Positions 6,650 to 12,150 of a DNA stretch of 15,208 bases are shown in pieces. The notes under the pieces were generated by a model. It was not told where the DNA came from. It saw nothing but the letters and a program-made list of their open reading frames with translations, and made no database searches. This DNA is from an uncultured Dialister sp. (GTDB taxonomy: Bacteria > Bacillota > Negativicutes > Veillonellales > Dialisteraceae): contig NZ_UPZP01000051.1 of assembly GCF_900538805.1 (NCBI RefSeq), positions 1-15,208 of the forward strand, read 5' to 3'. Made by a program: the position numbers and the translations under genes. Numbering within the stretch: position 1 is the stretch's first letter; every line of letters begins with the position of its first letter.

Positions 6650-7303
6650 ATGTACAAACAATCTGTTATTTTTGATATGGACGGCACCCTTTTCGACACG
6701 GAAAGTATTTTCCAGCAGGAATGGAACCGTCTGGCCCGGGAAAGGGGTCTTTCCCTTCCTTCTTCTTTTAAATATGAAATATGCGGCACCAGCGGAGATG
6801 CCATGAACCGCATCATTGAGAAATACTACCACGTCAAGGACGGCGCTCCCATCCAGCGGCTCTGCAAAGAGCGGGTTTCCCGGCTTCTGGCAGAGCGGGT
6901 GCCGGAGAAACCGGGCTGCCGGGATATGATTTCTTTTTTCCGTGAAAAGGGCTTTGGCCTTGCCATCGGAAGCAGCAGTCCCACCGGCCAGATCCGGGCA
7001 AATCTTTCCGTCACCGGCCTCCTTTCCTCTTTTGATGCCATTGCCAGCGGTGATGAGGTGAGCCGGGGAAAGCCGGCGCCGGACATTTTCATTCTGGCTG
7101 CAGAGAAACTGGGGACACCGCCTAAGGACTGCTTTGTCTTTGAAGACAGCCCCAACGGCATCCTGGCAGCCAGAGCGGCAGGCATGAAACCGGTGATGGT
7201 GCCGGACCTTATGCCCGTCACAGAGGAAATCAGACAGAAGTGCTTCGCCGTCTTTGACTCCCTCACCGAAGCCTGCCAATTTTTTAAAAAGAATATATCT
7301 TAA
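6650..7303 (+). CDS. HAD-superfamily phosphatase (beta-phosphoglucomutase/CbbY-like)
   Basis: This 217-aa cytoplasmic haloacid dehalogenase-like hydrolase probably dephosphorylates a small phosphosugar or similar metabolite, or acts as a phosphoglucomutase-type enzyme. All four HAD motifs are visible: motif I FDMDGT with nucleophile D9 and acid D11, motif II serine in IGSSS (about S108), motif III lysine in GKPAP (K141), motif IV FEDSPNG (E165, D166). Residues of about 16-85 between motifs I and II are the helical C1 cap that sets substrate choice. The ATG has SD AAGAGG (6639-6644). The octamer array sits directly upstream and no conventional promoter is recognisable between array and SD. No neighbour suggests a pathway. 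Superfamily secure, substrate unknown. Confidence 0.88.
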   Translation: MYKQSVIFDMDGTLFDTESIFQQEWNRLARERGLSLPSSFKYEICGTSGDAMNRIIEKYYHVKDGAPIQRLCKERVSRLLAERVPEKPGCRDMISFFREKGFGLAIGSSSPTGQIRANLSVTGLLSSFDAIASGDEVSRGKPAPDIFILAAEKLGTPPKDCFVFEDSPNGILAARAAGMKPVMVPDLMPVTEEIRQKCFAVFDSLTEACQFFKKNIS

Positions 7304-7375
7304 TCCCGCACTGAGTGGTTTGGGTACATTATTTCTGCCTACATCCCATTTTATATGGATATATTCATTTACATC

Positions 7376-7417
7376 GTAAACATATATGTTTACATAATAA
7401 ACCATTTTGATTATAAT
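7376..7417 (+). promoter_or_regulatory. Promoter and palindromic operator of the toxin-antitoxin operon
   Basis: TTTACA (7389-7394), 17 bp, TATAAT (7412-7417) is a near-consensus sigma-70 promoter. An 18-bp perfect palindrome GTAAACATATATGTTTAC (7376-7393) overlaps the -35. RelB/DinJ-type ribbon-helix-helix antitoxins repress their own operons by binding such palindromes, so this is the likely autoregulatory operator. Binding is inferred. Confidence 0.7.
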
Positions 7418-7465
7418 TGAGATGGATGAATCAGATGATGATTTTTTAGAAAGGCAGTGATTTTC

Positions 7466-7738
7466 ATGGCTACCACCCCAACACAAATCCGGATTGATTC
7501 CGATATCAAACAGCAGGCTTCCGCATTATTCAGCAGTCTGGGTCTGGATATGTCCAGTGCAGTGAATTTATTCCTTCATCAGTGTGTCCTCCGCGGCGGC
7601 ATTCCGTTTTCCGTCGAGCTTCCCTCTTACAACCGGCAGACTTTAGCTGCCATGGATGAAGCAAGGCGGATTTCCCATGACCCTTCGATCAAAGGGTATA
7701 CCTCCATGGAAGAGTTGAAGAAAGCACTGGATGATTAA
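7466..7738 (+). CDS. dinJ: DinJ/RelB-family antitoxin
   Basis: This 90-aa antitoxin of a type II system neutralises its YafQ-type mRNA interferase by binding and represses the operon as a ribbon-helix-helix dimer. The N-terminus TQIRIDSDIKQQA followed by LGLDMSSAVNLFLHQCVLRGGIPF (about residues 6-48) is the RHH strand-helix-helix of the RelB/DinJ family. The acidic C-terminal tail (about 62-90, ending EELKKALDD) would wrap the toxin. Start: the frame opens at a GTG at 7457, but the ATG at 7466 is spaced properly from AAAGG (7450-7454) and gives the expected N-terminus. The toxin gene begins 3 nt after its stop but is broken by an inserted element, so this antitoxin may now have no local partner. 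Confidence 0.88.
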   Translation: MATTPTQIRIDSDIKQQASALFSSLGLDMSSAVNLFLHQCVLRGGIPFSVELPSYNRQTLAAMDEARRISHDPSIKGYTSMEELKKALDD

Positions 7739-7741
7739 GAT

Positions 7742-8183
7742 ATGTACATTGTAAAGTTCACTTCATCCTATAAACGGGATTAGGGAAGCACTGATTAAAT
7801 CGTTATCGGATTTCATTCTTGTATTTTTATTCAATGCAAGGAATCAGTCAACGAGAATAGCGAGCTATTTAAGGAGACTGATGACGCCGCATTGGATAAA
7901 AATACATATGAAATTCGATTCTGCGAATTAATCAGCGCTTCCCTATAAACGCATGAAAAAAAGAGGTATGGATATATCTCTTTTGGACGCGGTAGTAGAT
8001 ATGCTGCGGCAGGGCATTCCTTTGGATTCCCATTTCCACGACCACCCTTTAAGTGGAAACTTTCAGGGTTTCCGTGAATGTCATGTGAAGCCGGACTGGC
8101 TGCTTGTGTATATGATTGAAAACGATGTGCTCACACTGACTCTTGTCGCAACAGGATCCCATGCCGATCTTTTTAATATGTAA
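7742..8183 (+). pseudogene. yafQ: YafQ-family toxin gene, interrupted by a MITE
   Basis: YafQ is a RelE-fold ribosome-dependent mRNA interferase. The reading frame starts at ATG 7742, 3 nt behind the antitoxin, gives MYIVKFTSSYKRD and stops at TAG 7781-7783, made by the TA target plus the first base of the inserted element. Removing 7783-7943 and one TA rejoins the frame exactly (GAT-TAT-AAA-CGC-ATG) and restores a 92-aa protein, the same length as E. coli YafQ. In that restored numbering the residues matching YafQ H50, H63, D67, H87 and F91 are present (H47, H60, D64, H86, F90), and HVKPDWLLVY is highly typical. So the gene was intact until the insertion and has hardly decayed. The downstream part is open from ATG 7953 (76 aa) but has no visible SD; it would lack the first strand and part of the first helix. 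Confidence 0.88.
7783..7943. mobile_element. 161-bp palindromic MITE with TA target duplication
   Basis: The ends read GGGAAGCACTGATTAA and, inverted, GGGAAGCGCTGATTAA. They are flanked by TA on both sides (7781-7782, 7944-7945). The two arms (7783-7849 and 7876-7943) pair over almost their full length with a minority of mismatches, and the central loop holds a further AATAGC-GA-GCTATT hairpin (7856-7869). There is no coding capacity. TA duplication points to mobilisation by a TA-targeting transposase, such as IS630/Tc1-mariner type or some IS5 groups; none is in the window. Confidence 0.87.
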
Positions 8184-8227
8184 TCGTTACCTTTATAGTA
8201 AAATACTGCTCCATTTCCTCCGTTCCG

Positions 8228-8267
8228 TGCTATACTTGTCATTTGCGCCTCAGGCGCAAATATGACA
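8228..8267 (+). promoter_or_regulatory. Extended -10 promoter and 5' hairpin of the LD-carboxypeptidase gene
   Basis: TGC-TATACT (8228-8236) is an extended -10 element. Directly after it is a strong inverted repeat: ATTTGCGCC-TCA-GGCGCAAAT (8241-8261), with outer TGTCA (8237-8241) / TGACA (8263-8267). It covers the predicted transcription start and ends just before the SD AAGAAGG (8269-8275). It could be an operator or a stem at the mRNA 5' end. Confidence 0.5.
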
Positions 8268-8281
8268 TAAGAAGGTATTCC

Positions 8282-9337
8282 ATGCACGGTTTATATATAT
8301 GGTTTAAGAAATATGAGCTCTATATCCTGCCTCTCCTTATCGTACTGGCAGTGCTCTGCATTTTTCATTTCCACTCCCCTTCTCCCGTATCAGGCAAAGT
8401 AGAGCGGGAGAAGGTGCTGCCGTTGAAGGAAGGGGACACCATCGGCGTGCTGGCGCCGGCGGCCCATGGCGGCATGACCGATTACAACCGGTCCATTGAG
8501 CTTTTGGAGGCCCTGGGCTATAAGGTGAAGCTGGCGCCGTCTGTCACCGATGACTACGGCTACCTGGCCGGAAGCGACGAGGACCGGGCGAAGGATTTGA
8601 ACGATTTCTTCAAGGACGATTCGGTGAAGGCCATCGTCTGCCTCCGCGGCGGCTACGGATCTGCCCGGCTCTTGGATAAGCTGGACTATCAAATGATTGC
8701 CCGCCACCCGAAAATGCTCATCGGCTTTTCCGACATCACCGCCCTTCATGCAGCCATCGGCCAAAGGAGCGGCATTGTCACCATCCATGGCCCCATGATG
8801 TCCACCTTCAAAGGCGATAACTACACCGCCTTTACCCTTTACAATTTCGAAAACGGTCTCTCCGGCAGTCTGCCGAAGGGTGAAATCCGGCTGCCCGCCG
8901 GAAAATCGCTGAAGGCCCTTTCCCCGGGCGATGCCACGGGTTTGGTAGAAGGAGGAAATCTGACGGTCATTTCTTCCCTCTGCGGCACCCCCTATGAGCT
9001 GAAGGGAGACGGCGCCATCCTGCTTCTGGAGGACACCGGCGAAGACCCCTACCGGGTGGACCGCATGATGGAACAGCTCTACCAGAACGGCCTCCTCTCC
9101 CGGGTCAGCGCCATTGCCTACGGCGACTTCTACGGCGCCTCCCCGGTGGGTGAAGAATTCTCCATCCACGACGTCCTTGCCCACTACGCCAAACTCTCCG
9201 GCAAACCGGTAATTGAAGGCGTCCCGGTGGGCCACGGCCCGGACAACCTCTTCCTTCCCCTGGGCGTCAAAGCCACCATCCACGCCGGAGAAGACGGCAG
9301 CGCCTCCTTCAGCTATGATGAATCCTATTTGAAATAA
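8282..9337 (+). CDS. Membrane-anchored LD-carboxypeptidase (peptidase S66)
   Basis: This 351-aa protein is of the LdcA/MccF family, serine peptidases with a Ser-Glu-His triad that cut L-to-D bonds, typically the terminal D-alanine of murein tetrapeptides during cell-wall recycling. Seen: IGVLAPAA at the start of the domain (54-61), nucleophile S150 in GFSD, E250 in LLLED and H318 in VGHGPDN, in the right order and roughly the spacing of E. coli LdcA (S106, E200, H270). Residues 12-30 form a hydrophobic span before the domain. LdcA is normally a soluble cytoplasmic enzyme, so an N-terminal anchor is unusual and suggests action outside the cytoplasm. Start: the frame is open from TTG 8243, but the ATG at 8282 has SD AAGAAGG 6 nt upstream. 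A GGGCCGC-TGC-GCGGCCC hairpin starts 2 nt after the stop. Confidence 0.88.
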   Translation: MHGLYIWFKKYELYILPLLIVLAVLCIFHFHSPSPVSGKVEREKVLPLKEGDTIGVLAPAAHGGMTDYNRSIELLEALGYKVKLAPSVTDDYGYLAGSDEDRAKDLNDFFKDDSVKAIVCLRGGYGSARLLDKLDYQMIARHPKMLIGFSDITALHAAIGQRSGIVTIHGPMMSTFKGDNYTAFTLYNFENGLSGSLPKGEIRLPAGKSLKALSPGDATGLVEGGNLTVISSLCGTPYELKGDGAILLLEDTGEDPYRVDRMMEQLYQNGLLSRVSAIAYGDFYGASPVGEEFSIHDVLAHYAKLSGKPVIEGVPVGHGPDNLFLPLGVKATIHAGEDGSASFSYDESYLK

Positions 9338-9339
9338 AA

Positions 9340-9510
9340 GGGCCGCTGCGCGGCCCGGGTTCAGAGGGTTCATAAGGTTCAGAGGGTTCAGAGGGGAAGG
9401 TTGACGGGCCCAAAGGGCCCTAAGGTTCTTAAGGTTCTAAGGTTTGACAGCCCCTACGGGTCTGAGGGTTGTGGTATCGCCCTGCGGGCGATAGTTTTAT
9501 AATTCCGCTC
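9340..9510 (+). repeat. Hairpin modules behind the LD-carboxypeptidase
   Basis: GGGCCGC-TGC-GCGGCCC (9340-9356), a GGTTCARAG run, GACGGGCCC-AAA-GGGCCCT near 9404-9421, the linker GGTTCTTAAGGTTCTAAGG, CAGCCCC-TAC-GGGTCTG, TATCGCCC-TGC-GGGCGATA (about 9475-9493) and TTCCGC-TCC-GCGGAA (about 9503-9517). The order and linkers copy those of 4156-4340. Confidence 0.72.
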
Positions 9511-9518
9511 CGCGGAAT

Positions 9519-9812
9519 GGAAAACCGTACAACCGGGCTTCACCCGATGGAAATGCACCCCTTTGGGTGCTGCGCACCACTTCTCCTAAAGGGGGAAGTT
9601 TGCTCTCCGCTCAGCTTTAGACCTCATAAGCACCTCAATGCATAGCACCGCTAAGAGTTCCCCCTCCGGGGTGGCAAAGGAACTGGATTCGTAGGGAGTC
9701 GTAGACGACTGAGAATCCAGTGACATGCTTCCCTTTAGGAGAAAGGTGGTACCGAAGGTACCAAAAGGGGTGCATTTCCTTCGCGCCATAGGCGCGGTCG
9801 TATGGTTTTTCC
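9519..9812. repeat. Long palindromic repeat element, copy 1
   Basis: The ends GGAAAACC...ATGCACCCCTTT are inverted at the other end (AAAGGGGTGCAT...GGTTTTTCC), giving arms of roughly 70-90 bp. Inside the arms CTTCTCCTAAAGG pairs with CCTTTAGGAG. About 70 nt (9672-9740) absent from copy 2 carry their own hairpin, CTGGATTC (9683-9690) / GAATCCAG (9713-9720) with inner AGTCGT-AG-ACGACT. Similarity to copy 2 continues downstream to about 9860. A 67-aa minus-strand frame across it is repeat sequence, not a supported gene. Confidence 0.75.
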
Positions 9813-9868
9813 TCTGTTACTGCCCAATATGCAAATTATCTCCCCCGCCCAGCACCAAAGGAGACCCG

Positions 9869-9903
9869 CTGCCGCAGGCAGCATATATAGCTCCCCTTTG
9901 AAC
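9869..9903. repeat. ~140-bp element, truncated copy B
   Basis: CGCTGCCGCAGGCAGCATATATAGCTCCCCTTTGAAC matches the first third of the element at 1518, 11983 and 13580, then breaks off into unrelated sequence leading to the heptamer array. Confidence 0.55.
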
Positions 9904-9920
9904 AGGATGACGGGTGGGAA

Positions 9921-10026
9921 GTCTGACGTCTGACGTCTGACGTCTGATGTCTGACCGTCTGCCATCTATCTTCTATCGTCTAATTTCTATCTTCTACCAT
10001 CTATCGCCTAATTTCTATCACCTATT
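9921..10026. repeat. 15-unit heptamer array upstream of the 116-aa gene
   Basis: Six GTCTGAC-type 7-mers (9921-9963, one spare C) pass without a break into nine 7-mers of the NTCTATC/NTCTAAT type (9964-10026). The 7-bp phase is kept while the unit sequence shifts. The array ends 7 nt before the SD of the next gene. Confidence 0.75.
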
Positions 10027-10047
10027 CATTCCCCAAAGGAGACCACC

Positions 10048-10398
10048 ATGAACCAGGAACAGACCATGAACCTGCCCATTCGATATGTCAGCATCACCAC
10101 GGTGCCCAAGGAATATACGCCCCATCCTGTGCTTCCGGAAAACCGGGAAGTGGACATGGGCGCCCTGCTCTCAGCCATGGCTTCCGCTAAATCCCAGGTG
10201 TCTTCCCTGTCCCCCTACCTCTTCGTTCTCTTTGAAACAGAAAAAGGCGGCGCCTTCTGGCAGTATCTGGACATGGCAGGAGAACTCTCCCGCATCCACT
10301 TCACCAGCACCGCCAGCTACGTCAACGCCACCAAAGTCACTTTTCCAAACGGCGCCTACATGTACCGCATCAACCAGGTTTTCCTCAGGCGCCAATAG
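10048..10398 (+). CDS. Hypothetical protein, 116 aa
   Basis: I do not recognise this protein. It has a good SD (AAAGGAG, 10034-10040) 7 nt before the ATG, ordinary composition and GC-rich codon use like its neighbours, so it is probably real. It is soluble by eye: no signal peptide or membrane span. Features are a proline-rich start (RYVSITTVPKEYTPHPVLPE), a hydrophobic strand-like stretch SPYLFVLFETEKGGAFW (about 55-71) and a basic end (RINQVFLRRQ). The heptamer array lies directly upstream. Its stop codon TAG (10396-10398) falls in the first, partial unit of the 59-bp array, at the position where later units read AATAGTTTCC, so the gene's end and the array are joined. An internal ATG (residue 7) is a possible alternative start but has a poorer SD position. 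Confidence 0.65.
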   Translation: MNQEQTMNLPIRYVSITTVPKEYTPHPVLPENREVDMGALLSAMASAKSQVSSLSPYLFVLFETEKGGAFWQYLDMAGELSRIHFTSTASYVNATKVTFPNGAYMYRINQVFLRRQ

Positions 10399-11425
10399 TT
10401 GCCTATCCGGCATGGCACCATGGTGTTTCTTACCGACAGGAAACTATTTGCGAATAGTTTCCCACTCGACATGGCACCATGGTGTTTCACACCGATAGGA
10501 AACGGTTTGCGAATGGTTTCCCACTCGACATGACGCCTTTGTGTTTCATTCCGACAGGAAACTGTTCGCGCATAGTTTCCTGTCCGACTTGGCTCCATTG
10601 TGTTTCACACCGACAGGAAACTTTTCGCCGGGAGATTTCTCGACTCCGCTTCGCTGCGCTCGAAATGACAGGAGCGGCGGGGCGCCATTGCGCTTCTTAC
10701 CGACGGGAAACTGTTTGCGAATGGTTTCCTATCCGACATGATACCTTTGTGTTTCATTCCGACAGGAAACTGCTTGCGAATAGTTTCCCACTCGACATGA
10801 CGCCTTTGTGTTTCATTCCGACAGGAAACCGTTTGCGAATGGTTTCCCACTCGACATGACGCCTTTGTGTTTCATTCCGACAGGAAACGGTTTGCGAATG
10901 GTTTCCTATCCGACATGACGCCTTTGTGTTTCATAACGACAGGAAACTGCTTGCGAATGGTTTTCCACTCGACTTGGCTCCATTGTGCTTCATGCCGACA
11001 GGAAACTATTTGCAAATAGTTTCCCACTCGACATGGCACCTTTGTGTTTCATGCCGACAGGAAACGGTTTGCGAATGGTTTCCCACTCGATATGACGCCT
11101 TTGTGTTTCATAACGACAGGAAACTGCTTGCGAATGGTTTCCCACTCGACATGGTTCCATGGTGTATCACCGCGACAGGAAACTCCTCGCGAATGGTTTC
11201 CTATCCGGCATGGCACCATGGTGTTTCTTACCGACAGGAAACTGTTCGCGAATGGTTTCCCACTCGGCGTGGAACCATGGTGTTTCTCACCGACAGGAAA
11301 CTGCTTGCGAATGGTTTCCCACTCGACATGGCACCACTGCGTTTCTTACCGACAGGAAACTACTTGCAAATGGTTTCCCACTCGACATGGCACCATGGTG
11401 TATCACCGCGACAGAAAACTCTTTT
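10390..11425. repeat. Array of 17 units, strict 59-bp period
   Basis: The anchor GGAAAC (the last copy reads GAAAAC) occurs at 10439, 10498, 10557, 10616, 10706, 10765 and then every 59 bp to 11414. All intervals are 59 except 10616-10706 (90), where a foreign palindrome is lodged. Each unit holds GGAAACNNNT-TGCG-AATRGTTTCC, which in units at 10439 and 11001 is a perfect 10-bp stem (GGAAACTATT / AATAGTTTCC) and in others pairs partly through G-T positions. A second part often contains the palindrome CACCATGGTG. Variants are mosaic. No unit is unique enough to be a CRISPR spacer. Forward frames are open over long stretches only because units lack stops; 59 is not a multiple of 3. Confidence 0.92.
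10639..10672. repeat. REP-like palindrome inside the 59-bp array
   Basis: CGCTTCGCTGCGCTCGAAATGACAG-like sequence, related to 1751-1778, replaces about 20 nt of one array unit with about 52 nt, giving the single 90-bp interval. The array resumes in the same unit after it. Confidence 0.6.
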
Positions 11426-11729
11426 CATCCAGTTTCACCACGTCCACCACCGGTTCTTCGTAGGGGTGGGCTTTTTTAATGGCGGAAATCACTTCGTCCA
11501 CCTGGGCTTCATCCACCCGGCACTGGAGGATGTACTCTTCGGCCTCCGTCCTTTCGCCGGCCTTGCCGTTATAGGGGTGGGCGCCGTCCATGGTGATCCA
11601 GGAGGAGCGTACTTTCCACCAGGACATGCAGCCTTCGTAATTTCCGATTTTCCCGCCGCCCGCCTTTTCGATGGCCTTCCTGATTTTACGCAGGGCTTCG
11701 GGAGGGAGATAGACTTGGATTTTGTACAT
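11403..11729 (-). CDS. Stand-alone NIF3/YqfO-type PII-like domain protein
   Basis: This 108-aa protein matches the PII/CutA-like insert domain of bacterial NIF3 (YqfO) proteins, which also occurs alone in Firmicutes. Diagnostic stretches are MYKIQVYLPPEALRKIRKAI, AGGGKIGNYEGC (about 23-34), GAHPYNGKAGE (about 49-59) and AHPYEEPVVDV (about 87-97). The stand-alone form is cytoplasmic and of unclear function; no metal-binding NIF3 halves are present. The frame is open upstream to 11822, but the ATG at 11729 has a perfect SD AAAGGAGG (11735-11742, minus strand) at 5 nt. The last six residues, KSFLSR, and the stop codon are read from the final unit of the 59-bp array, so the original C-terminus has been changed or the array grew into it. 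A GGGCCGC-CTG-GCGGCCC hairpin lies directly upstream. Confidence 0.82.
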   Translation of the reverse strand: MYKIQVYLPPEALRKIRKAIEKAGGGKIGNYEGCMSWWKVRSSWITMDGAHPYNGKAGERTEAEEYILQCRVDEAQVDEVISAIKKAHPYEEPVVDVVKLDEKSFLSR

Positions 11730-11743
11730 GATGACCTCCTTTG

Positions 11744-11982
11744 GGGCCGCCTGGCGGCCCGGGCTGACACGCCTTCGGCGTGAGGGTTCAGAGGGTTCAA
11801 AAGGTTCAGAGGGGGCGCCCAAAGGGCGCGAAGGGGCGCGGCTGGCGCCGCAGGTTGTGTAGAAGGGTTGTGAGGAGAAAGGTTCTTAAGATTGACCGGC
11901 CCTATGGGCCGGAGGGTTCTTAGGTTTGACAGCCACTTCGTGGCTGAGGGTTGTGGTATCGCCGCTTCGCGGCGATGAGTAT
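11744..11982 (+). repeat. Hairpin module block upstream of the NIF3-like gene
   Basis: GGGCCGC-CTG-GCGGCCC (11744-11760), CACGCC-TTC-GGCGTG (11768-11782), a GGTTCARAG run, then CCGGCCC-TAT-GGGCCGG, CAGCCAC-TTC-GTGGCTG and ATCGCCGC-TTC-GCGGCGAT between about 11895 and 11977. Linkers GGTTCTTAAG and TTGACAG recur. No gene. Confidence 0.72.
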
Positions 11983-12120
11983 AGCCGCCTGTCGGCGGCA
12001 TATAAAACTCCCTCTGAACCGGCCCGCTCTGCGGGCAGAACCCGTCGTTCGGCGCGTCAGCGCACGAACGATAGAAACTTAGCGCCGCAGGCGCTTGAAC
12101 CCTCTTCCTTTTGGGAATAC
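11983..12120. repeat. ~140-bp interspersed element, copy C
   Basis: Opens with GCCGCC-TGTC-GGCGGC, then AACTCCCTCTGAACC, GCCCGC-TCT-GCGGGC, a hairpin TCGTTCG...CGAACGA, GCGCC-GCA-GGCGC and ends TTTTGGGAATACGG. It lies 30 nt past the stop of the metallophosphoesterase gene, read on the minus strand. Confidence 0.7.
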
Positions 12121-12150
12121 GGCTTTCCTCCACCCATGACTCCAGCCCCC

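Noticed and set aside
7783..7943. Three-base target duplication of an IS5-type element
   Set aside because: Flanks are TTA and TAT; only TA is duplicated, and removal of one TA restores the toxin frame exactly.
9586..9789. 67-aa minus-strand frame ARRKCTPFGTFG..., also at 13168-13503
   Set aside because: It lies wholly in the palindromic repeat and is found in both copies as part of the fold; no SD or domain.
10399..11415. CRISPR array (period near 60 bp, repeated palindromes)
   Set aside because: There are no unique spacers: all parts of the unit are related between copies, and no cas gene is in the window.
10399..11415. Integron attC sites, because of the 59-bp length
   Set aside because: No GTTRRRY/RYYYAAC core sites, no gene cassettes between units and no integrase; the length match is a coincidence.
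10479..11783. Long open frames through the 59-bp array (126 to 285 aa, forward frames)
   Set aside because: They are open because units lack stop codons; the same peptides appear in shifted frames, no proper SD is present, and one frame runs antisense into the NIF3-like gene.
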